Shown in pieces: positions 8,526 through 19,017 of a stretch of DNA of 51,049 nucleotides. Every line of letters starts with the position of its first letter. The stretch's first letter is position 1. The notes beneath the pieces were generated by a model. The model was not told where the DNA came from. It saw only the letters and a list, made by a program, of their open reading frames with translations, and made no database searches. The stretch comes from Verrucomicrobiota bacterium (GTDB lineage: Bacteria > Verrucomicrobiota > Verrucomicrobiia > Limisphaerales > JADLHS01). Made by a program: the position numbers and the translations under genes. The DNA lies in the NCBI GenBank assembly GCA_013140495.1, contig JABFSR010000264.1, forward strand, positions 1 to 51,049, read 5' to 3'.

Positions 8526-9647
8526 ATGCGTTTCCTCATGTTGAACTGGCGCGACCCGAAGAATCCGCTCGCAGGCGGAGCTGAACGGGTGACGCTGGCT
8601 TATCTCGCCGCGCTTGTTGAACGAGGGCACGAAGTGTTTTGGTACACCAACGAGTTCCCGGGGGCATTGGCCGAAGAAACCATCAGCGGCATCAGGATCA
8701 TTCGCGGTGGTGGCAAGGGCACTTCCATTTTTAAAGCCATCAAGTGGTACCGTCGCCAAAAACCGTTCGATCTGGTGATGGATCAACATCACGGACTGGC
8801 GTGGTTTGCACCGTGGTGGTGTCGCACGAATTGCGTCGCATACCTGCATGAAGTGCTTGGGCCGATCTGGGACACGTTCTACAAATGGCCCATCTCCACT
8901 GCGGGCAGGACGCAGGATCGCTGGACTCACTGGCTTTACCGGAACGTTCCCTTTTGGACCGCGTGTGAGTCCACCCGCGACGACCTGCAACGTCATAGCG
9001 TTCGCAACATCTCCATAATCCGCTACGGCGTCGCCACCCAAGCAATGCCGGTGCTGGACTCAAAACCCATTGTCCAACCACTTCGCCTCGCCGTCGCCTC
9101 GCGTCTCGCGCCGAACAAACGCGTGGACCACTGCATCGCAACCCTTGCGGCGTTGCGCGATCGTGGAATCATCGCGCAATTGACGATTGTTGGCGGAGGT
9201 GAAACGCTGGCCGCGCTTAAGCAGCAGGCTGTGGAATTGCGATTGGGAGACAGCGTTCGTTTCACCGGATTGTTGCCAGAGGAGGACAAGGACGCGATTC
9301 TGCGCAACGCCCACCTGCTCCTGCACACTTCGATCCGTGAAGGCTGGGGATTGAATGTAGTTGAGGCCAATTGCAACGGCACACCGGCGGCGGTTTACCC
9401 GGTGGCTGGGTTACGCGAATCCACATTGCACGACAAGACTGGTCTCGTCGCATCTCGCGAAACTCCAGAAGCGCTGGCCGATCAAATTATTGGTTTGATT
9501 GGAGATGATGCGCGCTACCAACGTTACCGTGTAGCGGCTTGGGAACGGGCCAAAACCATGCACTGGAGTTTTATACTTCCCAAAGCTTGTGATTGGTTCG
9601 AGGCCCGGGCACGCGGCGAGAAAGCCGCACCTGAGATGATTCCCTGA
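8526..9647 (+). CDS. Glycosyltransferase family 4 (GT-B fold)
   Basis: A 373-aa cytoplasmic glycosyltransferase. N-terminal domain: LNWRDPKNPLAGGAERVT (Gly-rich acceptor loop), TNEFPG and the DQHHGLAWF segment. C-terminal donor domain: VASRLAPNKRVDH, LTIVGGGETL and the EX7E motif in LHTSIREGWGLNVVEAN, typical of GT4 retaining enzymes. Donor and acceptor sugars cannot be deduced. Neighbouring heptose and dTDP/GDP-sugar-type genes suggest LPS or exopolysaccharide assembly. Confidence 0.9.
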   Translation: MRFLMLNWRDPKNPLAGGAERVTLAYLAALVERGHEVFWYTNEFPGALAEETISGIRIIRGGGKGTSIFKAIKWYRRQKPFDLVMDQHHGLAWFAPWWCRTNCVAYLHEVLGPIWDTFYKWPISTAGRTQDRWTHWLYRNVPFWTACESTRDDLQRHSVRNISIIRYGVATQAMPVLDSKPIVQPLRLAVASRLAPNKRVDHCIATLAALRDRGIIAQLTIVGGGETLAALKQQAVELRLGDSVRFTGLLPEEDKDAILRNAHLLLHTSIREGWGLNVVEANCNGTPAAVYPVAGLRESTLHDKTGLVASRETPEALADQIIGLIGDDARYQRYRVAAWERAKTMHWSFILPKACDWFEARARGEKAAPEMIP

Positions 9648-9666
9648 ACCGTTGGGCCGGGCCGGA

Positions 9667-10635
9667 TCAACCTTCTGCTTTTACCCTCTCGCGCCAGTAG
9701 TTCAGCACGTCCAACAAGGTTTGTTCGAAAGGTATCGTCGGCACCCAGCCGGTGGCGGCACGGATTCTTTCGGCGCTTCCAAAAAGATTCGGCAGATCGG
9801 ATGGACGCAGCCTGGTCGGGTCCTCACGGACTTCAATCTTTTTCACCTTCGATTGCGCCAGGAAAAAATCGAGAATCTCCCGGATCGCGTGTGACCGACC
9901 GGAGCAAAGATTGTAAACCTCGCCCGGGACGCCTTTCTCCAGAAGCAGCCAGTAACCCCGCACGATGTCGCGCACGTCCGTGTAGTCGCGCCGAGCGTTC
10001 AAGTTGCCGACCAGAATCACCGGCTCGCGCAAGCCCTGTTCAATCTCGGCGATCTGGCGTGCGAATGCAGACGTCACGAACACTTCACCGCGCCTCGGGC
10101 CGTCATGGTTGAACGCACGCGCGCGGATGCAGGGAATTCCGTAACTGCGAAAATACTGATAGGCGAGCAGGTCCTGTGAAACCTTGCTCACGGCATAAGG
10201 CGAGAGCGGCTGCAATTGATGATCCTCCGTCACTGGCAGGTCACGTTCCTCCACCAAACCGTATTCCTCGCTCGAACCGACCACGAGCACCATTGGGAAT
10301 TTGCCGCCCCGCTGCCGGATGGCTTCCAGCAGATGCACCTGACCGATCACATTCGTTTGCAATGTCTCCGCCGGCGCGTGCCAGGACGTCATCACCTGAC
10401 TCTGTCCGGCCAGATGGAAAATCAAATCGGGCTGGGTCGTCGCCAGCATTTCCTGAACAGAGGACTGATCACGCAAATCTGCTTCGATGATTCGGAGACT
10501 GGAGCGAAGCGTCGCGATGTTCTCCGTGTTGCTGCGCCAGCGACACGCCCCACACACCTCGGCTCCCTGCGCAAGCGCGTACTCGGCCATGTGGCTACCC
10601 ACGAAGCCGGTTATTCCAGTGATCAAAACTCGCAT
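9667..10635 (-). CDS. Extended SDR sugar-nucleotide dehydratase/reductase (GDP-mannose 4,6-dehydratase/RMD-like)
   Basis: NAD(P)-dependent sugar-nucleotide enzyme of 322 aa. Rossmann motif TGITGFVGSH at residues 6-15; the DLIFHLAGQSQV strand; catalytic set S in VVGSSEEYG and YxxxK in YAVSK; ARAFNHDGPRRGEVFV and NARRDYTDVRDIVRGY are typical of GMD/RMD enzymes that make GDP-6-deoxy sugars. Whether it is the dehydratase or the reductase is unclear. It is convergent with the glycosyltransferase gene and divergent from the PQQ-like gene. Confidence 0.85.
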   Translation of the reverse strand: MRVLITGITGFVGSHMAEYALAQGAEVCGACRWRSNTENIATLRSSLRIIEADLRDQSSVQEMLATTQPDLIFHLAGQSQVMTSWHAPAETLQTNVIGQVHLLEAIRQRGGKFPMVLVVGSSEEYGLVEERDLPVTEDHQLQPLSPYAVSKVSQDLLAYQYFRSYGIPCIRARAFNHDGPRRGEVFVTSAFARQIAEIEQGLREPVILVGNLNARRDYTDVRDIVRGYWLLLEKGVPGEVYNLCSGRSHAIREILDFFLAQSKVKKIEVREDPTRLRPSDLPNLFGSAERIRAATGWVPTIPFEQTLLDVLNYWRERVKAEG

Positions 10636-10740
10636 CGCGCGAGTATCCGATTGTGCGGATTGTTGTCAAAGCGGATTCACAATCCCCGGGCAGCTTCGCG
10701 GGTTGAATTTCCACTGCCGCTCGACCATTCTCAACCGCAC

Positions 10741-12318
10741 GTGCCCGAAACCAACAAACCGGAACAATCACAATCGTCCTCACCCAACCGCATCCGTTGG
10801 TTGCCCGGCGTTCTCATGGTGTTGCTCGCCGTCATGGTGATCATTTGGGTGCGGTTTCAAGACGACTGGCCGTTTCAGAAACGCAATCTCACCTCCTATG
10901 TGATCATGATTGTCGCCAGCATCGGGCTGTTGGTGTGGTGGACGTTCTTGTCGCGCGCCAATGGCCGTCTGCGGCTAAGCGTCACGTTCGGACTCGTCGT
11001 ACTTGGAATGATCTGCGTCGCCTTGTTCCGTCTCAAAGGAATGACGGGCGATTTGTTTCCCATCATTGAATTCCGATGGGCAGGCCATGGCACCCCCTCA
11101 ACTTTGCCTTCGCAGGTTGTGACCACCTTAATTCCTACGCGCCAATTCTCCAACGCTCCGGCCTTTCCCCAGTTCCTGGGTCCAAACCGCAATGGTGTCA
11201 TCCTAGGACAGCGACTCGACACTAATTGGGTCACCAATCCTCCAAAAATTTTTTGGCGGCAAAAAGTCGGGGCGGCGTGGTCCGGCTTCGCCATCGTTGG
11301 CAACCTGGCTCTCACTCAGGAACAACGAGGCGCAGAGGAATGCGTGGTGGCTTATGAACTCGCGACAGGCAGACAACTTTGGTTGCACTCGGATCAAGCG
11401 CATTACAACACAACCATCGCCGGTGAAGGCCCGCGCGCCACGCCAACAGTTGTGAGCAATCGTGTTTACACCTTCGGCGCCACGGGTATCCTCAACTGCC
11501 TTGACCTCGCCACGGGCAATGTGCTGTGGTCGCGCGATCTCCTCAAACATTCAGGCGGTGAGTTGCCACAATGGGGCTGCGCCAGCTCACCTCTCGTCGC
11601 GAACGATCTTGTCATCGTCCACGGCGGCGAAGGAACGAGCCGGTCGCTTTACGCGTTTCGCGTTGCAGACGGCACTCCCGCGTGGTCAGCGGGCCAGGTC
11701 AGCCCCAGTTACGCGTCCCCCTCACTCCTGACACTGGCCGACAAACCTCAATTGCTCGCCTTCAACCACAGGCTCATCACTGCGCACGACCCCGTCAGCG
11801 GCGCGCTGCTCTGGCAGCAGCCGTGGGGAAATGGCAACGTGGTTTGCGCATCACCGGTGCTCGTGAGCGGCAACCGTGTGCTTTTTTCCAGCGGCTACGG
11901 AGTCGGTGCAGAGTTGTTGGAAATCACACGAGCAACAAACGGCGGCTTCTCCGCGCAGCGCATTTGGAAATCGCTCCGCATGAAAGCGAAGTTTTCGCAT
12001 TTGTTCGAGCGCGATGGATTCCTTTACGGCCTCGACGACGGCATTTTTGCGTGCGTGGATTTGAGGGATGGCTCTCAGCGATGGAAGGAAGGCCGTTATG
12101 GCCACGGTCAGGGGCTCGTTGTCGCAGAAAGTTATCTGCTCATGACGGAGTCTGGCGAACTTGTGTTGCTGCAACCCACATCCGCGTCACCCAATGAAAC
12201 CGCGCGCTTCACCGTCTTCTCCGCAAAGACATGGAATCCCATTGCTCTTTCTAGCGAACTGCTTCTTGTTCGAAACGATACCGAAGCCGCCTGTTTGCGG
12301 CTGAAACTGTCACCGTGA
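10741..12318 (+). CDS. Membrane-anchored PQQ-like beta-propeller protein
   Basis: A 525-aa protein: three hydrophobic helices in the first ~95 residues (starting WLPGVLMVLLAVMVII), then an outer-membrane/periplasmic-type propeller beginning FPQFLGPNRNGVI, a common N-cap of verrucomicrobial and planctomycetal PQQ-repeat proteins. Blades carry A-x-D-x-x-x-G-x-x-x-W-type repeats (YELATGRQLWLH, LDLATGNVLWSR, VDLRDGSQRWKE). The GTG at 10741 starts the coding region after a 105-bp divergent intergenic. No catalytic quinoprotein residues are obvious, so it is probably structural or binding; its ligand is unknown. Confidence 0.82.
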   Translation: MPETNKPEQSQSSSPNRIRWLPGVLMVLLAVMVIIWVRFQDDWPFQKRNLTSYVIMIVASIGLLVWWTFLSRANGRLRLSVTFGLVVLGMICVALFRLKGMTGDLFPIIEFRWAGHGTPSTLPSQVVTTLIPTRQFSNAPAFPQFLGPNRNGVILGQRLDTNWVTNPPKIFWRQKVGAAWSGFAIVGNLALTQEQRGAEECVVAYELATGRQLWLHSDQAHYNTTIAGEGPRATPTVVSNRVYTFGATGILNCLDLATGNVLWSRDLLKHSGGELPQWGCASSPLVANDLVIVHGGEGTSRSLYAFRVADGTPAWSAGQVSPSYASPSLLTLADKPQLLAFNHRLITAHDPVSGALLWQQPWGNGNVVCASPVLVSGNRVLFSSGYGVGAELLEITRATNGGFSAQRIWKSLRMKAKFSHLFERDGFLYGLDDGIFACVDLRDGSQRWKEGRYGHGQGLVVAESYLLMTESGELVLLQPTSASPNETARFTVFSAKTWNPIALSSELLLVRNDTEAACLRLKLSP

Positions 12319-12475
12319 AATCTCTCGTAAAGCGACGGCCAATGTAAGAAGGCTCTGACTGGTCGCTGGAATTACGCGTTGTGCCGACGCGCATACCGAT
12401 GCTTCCATCCACGCACCGCACTCCTGCTGAGAATTTCATGGATTGCACGTTTGATTTTCCTCATAGTGGCGGCTC

Positions 12476-13357
12476 GTGAAGTCCATGACAGGCCACGGGC
12501 GTGGGGAATGCGCCCGCGACGGTTTCAAGATCACCGTCGAACTCAGTTCCGTAAACCGAAAGCAAACCGAGATTTCCACCAATCTCCCACGTGAGATGGA
12601 AATGCTCGAAGCACCCATCCGTGAAACCGTTCACCAACACGTCGCGCGCGGTCGCGTCACTGTGCGCGTGGCGCTTCACTCCGCCGCAGGCCGGGCCACG
12701 GCGCGGATGCATCTGAATGCCGATCTGGCCAAGGCGTATGCGCGCGAACTTTCCAAACTCGCAAAGGAACTCAAGCTCACAGGTCCTGTCACTCTTGATC
12801 ACCTCGTGCGAGCACCGGGAGTCTTCCAGACTGACGAAGACCTGGCTGAAGCGGAAACACTCTGGCCGGCTGTGGAGAAGGCCTTGAAACAGTCCCTTGT
12901 GGCGCTGGTGAAAATGCGTGAACGCGAGGGCGCACATCTGTCCGAAGACCTCACGGCGAGAGTCAACACGATGCGCGACGCTGTGGGGCGGGTGGAAAAA
13001 CAGGCGCCGGAGTCTGCCGCGCGCTATCGGAACAATCTCATTGAGCGCATCAAGAGCGCCGGGCTGCCCGCACCTGCACATGATGACGAACGTTTGTTGA
13101 AGGAGATTGTTTTCTTTGCCGACCGCTCGGACATCACCGAGGAGGTCACGCGGCTCAAAAGCCATTTCAAGCAGTTCGCCGATTGCCTGAAAACAAAGGA
13201 GCCGGTCGGGCGCACCCTGGATTTTCTCGCCCAGGAAATGAACCGCGAGATCAACACCATCGGCTCGAAGGCAAACGATGCGGTAATCGCCCGCGAAGTT
13301 GTGACGCTGAAGACAGAACTGGAACGCTTCCGCGAGCAGGTGCAGAACGTCGAATGA
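12476..13357 (+). CDS. yicC: YicC family endoribonuclease
   Basis: A 293-aa protein with the invariant N-terminus KSMTGHGRGE, the central ELSSVNRKQTEISTNLPREM-type block (VNRK, LPREM) and the conserved C-terminus DFLAQEMNREINTIGSKAND, residues implicated in RNase activity of YicC proteins. The GTG start at 12476 directly precedes KSMTGHG. It lies 18 bp upstream of gmk, the widespread yicC-gmk arrangement. Confidence 0.94.
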   Translation: MKSMTGHGRGECARDGFKITVELSSVNRKQTEISTNLPREMEMLEAPIRETVHQHVARGRVTVRVALHSAAGRATARMHLNADLAKAYARELSKLAKELKLTGPVTLDHLVRAPGVFQTDEDLAEAETLWPAVEKALKQSLVALVKMREREGAHLSEDLTARVNTMRDAVGRVEKQAPESAARYRNNLIERIKSAGLPAPAHDDERLLKEIVFFADRSDITEEVTRLKSHFKQFADCLKTKEPVGRTLDFLAQEMNREINTIGSKANDAVIAREVVTLKTELERFREQVQNVE

Positions 13358-13375
13358 AAACCCGATCTTCATTGC

Positions 13376-13999
13376 ATGACTGAAAATACGCCCAGCCCGC
13401 TGCTCATTGTGGTCTCCGCGCCGTCGGGTGGAGGGAAGACGACGCTGTGTGATCAATTGCTCGCCATCCGTCCGGATATGACGCGCGCGGTCACATGCAC
13501 CACGCGCGATCCGCGCAAGGGTGAAAAGGACGGCGTGGATTATTATTTTTTTGATGCCGGAACTTTTCTCAAGCGCGTGCAGGCGGGAAATTTTCTCGAA
13601 CATGCCACTGTGTACGGCCAGAGCTACGGCACGTTGAAATCCGAAGTGCTCGGCAAACTCCGCGCAGGCAAGGATGTATTGTTGAACATTGATGTGCAGG
13701 GCGCGGCCACAGTGCGCAAGTGCGCCGAAGACGATCCGGAGTTGAAACGCTCGCTCGTTACTGTCTTCCTCACGCCGCCCTCTGCGGCAATCCTTGAACA
13801 ACGCCTGCGTAAACGCGGCACGGATCCAGAGGCGGTCATTCACAAACGCCTCGGGGTCGCGCGGCAGGAAGTCGCGCAATGGAAGAATTTTGATTACCTC
13901 TTGATCAGCCGTGGGATTGCCGATGATCTGGTGGCGATGCAGGCCATTATTGGGGCGGAGAAGCAACGTGTGACGCGCGTCACCCCTCCAGAGTTTTAG
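13376..13999 (+). CDS. gmk: Guanylate kinase
   Basis: Converts GMP to GDP with ATP; 207 aa, normal length. P-loop SAPSGGGKTTL at residues 14-24, GMP-binding TCTTRDPRKGEKDGVDYYF-type block (TTR, DGVDYYF), FLEHATVYGQSYGT and DVLLNIDVQGA are all canonical. It sits between yicC and coaC; the omega-subunit gene rpoZ that often follows gmk is not here. Confidence 0.96.
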   Translation: MTENTPSPLLIVVSAPSGGGKTTLCDQLLAIRPDMTRAVTCTTRDPRKGEKDGVDYYFFDAGTFLKRVQAGNFLEHATVYGQSYGTLKSEVLGKLRAGKDVLLNIDVQGAATVRKCAEDDPELKRSLVTVFLTPPSAAILEQRLRKRGTDPEAVIHKRLGVARQEVAQWKNFDYLLISRGIADDLVAMQAIIGAEKQRVTRVTPPEF

Positions 14000-14010
14000 C
14001 TGAAGGCTTG

Positions 14011-14069
14011 CTCTTAATCTTAAACTTTTTCTTACTCTTAATCCTTGGGTGCGGAGATTAGGATTAAGA
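14011..14069. repeat. CTTAAT-rich intergenic repeat with hairpin
   Basis: The 86-bp gmk-coaC gap contains two copies of CTCTTAATC (14011-14019 and 14035-14043). It also has a perfect 10-bp inverted repeat, TCTTAATCCT at 14036-14045 pairing with AGGATTAAGA at 14060-14069 across a 14-nt loop. The composition is far more AT-rich than the flanks. I see no downstream T-run that would make it a classic terminator, and it occupies the place where rpoZ would be expected. Confidence 0.55.
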
Positions 14070-14085
14070 ACTGGAACAAAAAGTC

Positions 14086-14634
14086 ATGAGCAAAAACAAA
14101 AATATAGTCATGGGTGTGACCGGCTCGATTGCCGCACACAAGGCGGCAGACATCACGAGCCAGCTCACGAAAAATGGCCACTCAGTCAACGTCGTCATGA
14201 CTGGCGACGCACAAAAGTTCATCACTCCGCTGCCATTCAAGACCCTTTCCCGCAATCCCGTCATCACCAATCTTTACGACGAAGAGGAAGGTTGGAAGCC
14301 TGCACACATCCGGCTCGCGGACGAGGCTGATCTGCTGCTCATCGCACCGGCCACGGCAAATGTTATCGCCAAGCTCGCACACGGCATCGCGGACGACGCT
14401 TTGACGTGCATCGCTCTTGCGTTGAACCCGAAGGCGCGCATTCTCATTGCTCCAGCCATGAATGGAAAGATGTGGCTGCACGCAGCCACCCAGGCCAATG
14501 TGGCGACGTTGAAAAAGCGCGGCGTGGAATTCATCGGCCCTGATGAAGGAATGTTGTCGTGCGGTTACGAAGGTTTGGGCCGCCTGTGGCCGGTGGAGAA
14601 GATTGTTGAACGCGCATTGAAGCTGGCGCGCTAA
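14086..14634 (+). CDS. coaC: Phosphopantothenoylcysteine decarboxylase domain (CoaC only)
   Basis: FMN-dependent decarboxylase step of coenzyme A synthesis, 182 aa. Flavoprotein signature VTGSIAAHKAADI, catalytic His in KPAHIRLADEAD, PAMN motif in LIAPAMNGKMW, and the substrate-clamp Cys in GMLSCGYEGLGR. Most bacteria encode a CoaBC fusion; this protein stops after the CoaC domain, so the phosphopantothenate-cysteine ligase CoaB must lie elsewhere. ATG at 14086. Confidence 0.93.
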   Translation: MSKNKNIVMGVTGSIAAHKAADITSQLTKNGHSVNVVMTGDAQKFITPLPFKTLSRNPVITNLYDEEEGWKPAHIRLADEADLLLIAPATANVIAKLAHGIADDALTCIALALNPKARILIAPAMNGKMWLHAATQANVATLKKRGVEFIGPDEGMLSCGYEGLGRLWPVEKIVERALKLAR

Positions 14635-14653
14635 GAATCAACCCTGTGCGCCC

Positions 14654-16269
14654 ATGAACTTGCGCCAATGGACGTGGCTGAAGCAACTGCTGGCGTTGCT
14701 GGAAACGCCCAGGCCCGACCCCGCGCAGCACACCCGGCGCATCGTCGCCCTTCAGCGCCACATCATTCTTCCGGCGCGGCTGCTCGCCATCGCCATCGCC
14801 ATCGCCATATTTTTTTCTTCACCCTGGCAGAGCGACGAGAGGAACACCTACGCGGTGGTCTTCGAGTCCATCCTAAACGGCTTCGCAGTTTACGTGTTGT
14901 TCATTCTGGCCGTGACAGTTTTGTTTTATGTAGCGCGCAAGTTTCCGCCGCGCGGTGTCCAGGCGCTGGTGTTCACGGTTGGACTCGCGGACGGAATCTT
15001 TCTCGGTGCGCTGACATTTCTTACCGACGGATTCAACAGCATTTTTTTCTGGGTATATCCCGTAATGATCGTTCTCAATGCATTCGTCATTGCGTTCGCG
15101 ACGCCACAAATCTTCCTCAACCTTGCGCTCGGGATCATCTTCATGGTTGCGGGCATCCTCGAAGTAAGTTGGCCAATCAATCTCGAACTTCCCGCGTTGA
15201 AGCGTCCCGGCATTACTTCAAAAGACATCAAGGAGCCGCTTAGACTGGCCGCATGGATCAATGACATTCCCGAGCCTTTTAGGAAACCGATTCAGAGCAA
15301 GATGTCGTCAGTTACAATGATCAGCATCTCGAACTCTCTCTTCAGCGGAGTTGCAGACGAACGACTCACGAACAGACTTGTGGCCGAGGCGAACCTGCTT
15401 GCGTCCCCGACGATAAGGACAAACCCGCTCCCCGCTCCCCGCGGCGAAAATGCCGAGCCGCCAGCAGACCCAAACGTCCTGCGCGTTGCCGTGCTTGTTC
15501 TCCTGACCTTCTGCTGTTACGGCGTGCAATTGCTGATCGCGCGGGAACGCCGCCTGGTTGAGGATCGCCAGGAATTCATTGTCCGCACCGAGCAGCTTCG
15601 TTCAGCAGGCAGGCTCGCTGCGGAAATCGCACATCAGATTAAAAACCCTCTTGCAATCATCAACAACGTCACATGGTCGTTGAGGAAATCGCTCGGCCAG
15701 ACACGGCCCGACGACGCCCAACAGCTTGAAATCATCCGCGAAGAAGTTGGGAAAGCCGACCGGGTCATCACGCAGATCATGGGCTACGCGCAATTGAGCG
15801 AAGGCCGGGTCGAGGCCATAAACATTGTTGAAGAAATCAACCGGGCCATTGCAGATGTCTTCCCGCCGGGCGTGCCCACGAAGACGAACATCGTCCGCAA
15901 CTATGCGGGAGAGTTTCCGACGTTGCTCATGCAGCCGCGCCATTTCTATGATGCGGTCAGCAATCTCTTGCAAAATGCGCGTGACGCTGCGGATGGCGTC
16001 GGCGAAATTTCAATCACTGCGCGCCGCCGTGAGGATCTCGCCGTGGAGATTGTCATACGCGACAACGGTCCAGGCATTGCCCCGGACAAAATCGAGCGCG
16101 TATTTGAAGCCTACTACACCACCAAAACGCGCGGAACCGGCCTGGGCTTGTCCGTTGTAAAACACAACGCTGAACTTTACGGCGGCTCGGTGCGCGTTGA
16201 ATCCGAACTTGGAAAAGGCGCGGCTTTCACGCTAGTCTTTCCGGCGAAGACATTCTGCGAACTGACCTG

Positions 16270-16270
<1 letters not shown>
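14654..16270 (+). CDS. Membrane sensor histidine kinase, NtrB/ZraS-type
   Basis: A 538-aa kinase. Five to six hydrophobic segments between residues 38 and 175, an extracytoplasmic-looking loop around 180-275, another helix at about 276-295, then DHp with H327 in AEIAHQIKNPLAI, N-box NLLQNARDA, G1 DNGPGIAP and G2 GTGLGLSV. The stop shares one base with the next gene's ATG (16270), so it is coupled to the sigma-54 activator downstream. The signal sensed is unknown. A short Ala-Ile repeat near residue 45-52 comes from a GCCATC trinucleotide-pair run in the DNA. Confidence 0.92.
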
Positions 16271-17689
<1,419 letters not shown>

Positions 17690-17697
<8 letters not shown>

Positions 17698-18064
17698 TCT
17701 TCTTCCCGCCCATGACAAGCTGTTCAACCTCGGCACCTGGTGGCGCAGCTCAAGCAGTTACTTCATCCTCGGCGCGGTGCTGTGGATGGTGGTTGCCGCC
17801 GTGTTTTTCTGGGCGTTGGCAATTCGCAAACGCGAGGCCCGCTACACCAGCCACCGCCAGCGCCTCCGTCATCATCACTCATCCTCAACCGACGAAAAGC
17901 CAAAGGCGGATCCCAATTCACAAAACGGCCATAGGCGCAAACGCAAAAAACGTAGAAGCGCGCATCCTCGTTATCCAAAAAATCCGACGCTGGCGGAGAC
18001 AGGAGGACTGCCGCCCATCCGCCAGCACCCACCTTCCGGCCCGACGACGTGGCCGAAGGATTGA
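17690..18064 (+). CDS. Small single-pass membrane protein with basic His/Lys-rich tail, unknown
   Basis: A 124-aa protein not recognised as a known family. The N-terminus (MDDLLPAHDKLFNLGTWWRS) precedes one helix (YFILGAVLWMVVAAVFFWALAI), and the rest is a low-complexity basic tail rich in His, Arg, Lys and Pro. The ATG at 17690 overlaps the activator stop by 8 nt and its end approaches hpnD closely, so it is probably co-transcribed. The region has other open frames; this one is preferred because it has a membrane helix and start overlap typical of an operon. Confidence 0.6.
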
Positions 18065-18066
18065 TC

Positions 18067-18942
18067 ATGTCCACGACGCAATGTCAGGAGGTCACACGCA
18101 AGAGCGCCTCGAATCTCGCGCTGGCCTTCATCCTGTTGCCCCGCGAGAAACGCGATGCCATGGCGGCGCTCTACGCTTTTTGCCGGGAGGTGGATGACGT
18201 GGCGGACGAGGACAGCGTGAGCGTGGAACATCGCCGCATCGGTCTTCAGCAATGGCGTGAAGACATCCATCGCGCCTGCAACGGCGCCCGGCCAGAACTT
18301 GTCGTAAACCGGGAATTGCAGCCGGTCATACTCAAATACGGACTGCGCTACGAATTGTTTGACGAACTCATCAAGGGTTGCGAGATGGATCTCGATACAT
18401 TGCGTTACCAGAACCTCGATCAACTGGAGTTGTATTGCTATCGCGTTGCATCAGTGGTGGGTTTGTTGAGCATTGAAATCTTCGGTTACACAAATCCACG
18501 CTGCAGGGACTACGCCGTCGCTCTCGGCAAGGCGCTTCAATTCACAAACATTCTGCGCGACGTCCACAACGACGCAGAACGAGGGAGAATCTATCTGCCC
18601 CTCGATGCACTGAATCGTTTCGGCGTGCGTGAAGCGGAGGTTTTGGATGGGATTTTTTCCGATCGTTATGCGGCCCTGGCCGAAAGCCTGGCGGCCAGCG
18701 CCCGGGAATTTTACCGCTCCGCGAGAGAGACGCTGCCAGCGGAGGACCGGCGCGGGATGGTCGCTGCAGAGCTGATGGGCTCGGTTTACTGGCGGTTGTT
18801 TCGCAAACTTGAACGCCAGCATTTCAACGTCTTCGGGCCCCAGCCGACGCGGTTGAGCAAACCGCACAAGCTGGCACTCATCGCGGGTTCATGGCTCAGG
18901 TCGTTGAGCGGATCCTCCGCCCCGCAATACGGCCCGGCCTGA
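18067..18942 (+). CDS. hpnD: Presqualene diphosphate synthase HpnD / squalene-phytoene synthase family
   Basis: Head-to-head prenyl condensing enzyme of 291 aa using two farnesyl diphosphates. The first Asp-rich motif is D43-DVAD in CREVDDVADE, the second in NILRDVHNDAERGRIYLP. The ATG at 18067 has GAAGGA six bases upstream; a GTG at 18049 would add six residues. It follows the activator and a small membrane protein closely. Companion hpnC/hpnE genes are not here, so HpnD versus a general squalene synthase is a best guess. Confidence 0.9.
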   Translation: MSTTQCQEVTRKSASNLALAFILLPREKRDAMAALYAFCREVDDVADEDSVSVEHRRIGLQQWREDIHRACNGARPELVVNRELQPVILKYGLRYELFDELIKGCEMDLDTLRYQNLDQLELYCYRVASVVGLLSIEIFGYTNPRCRDYAVALGKALQFTNILRDVHNDAERGRIYLPLDALNRFGVREAEVLDGIFSDRYAALAESLAASAREFYRSARETLPAEDRRGMVAAELMGSVYWRLFRKLERQHFNVFGPQPTRLSKPHKLALIAGSWLRSLSGSSAPQYGPA

Positions 18943-19017
18943 TCACAAGTCGCCCGTTTCCTGTTTCTTCGACTGTTCAGGATTGAACTGGGGCCGGGCA
19001 GTTTCCATTCTTGCCGG

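Noticed and set aside
10216..10740. N-terminal extension of the PQQ-like gene
   Set aside because: It overlaps the SDR gene on the other strand; the GTG at 10741 with membrane helices right after is a better start.
12461..13966. A 501-codon minus-strand frame across yicC and gmk
   Set aside because: Both plus-strand genes match well-known families; the antisense frame has no recognisable domain.
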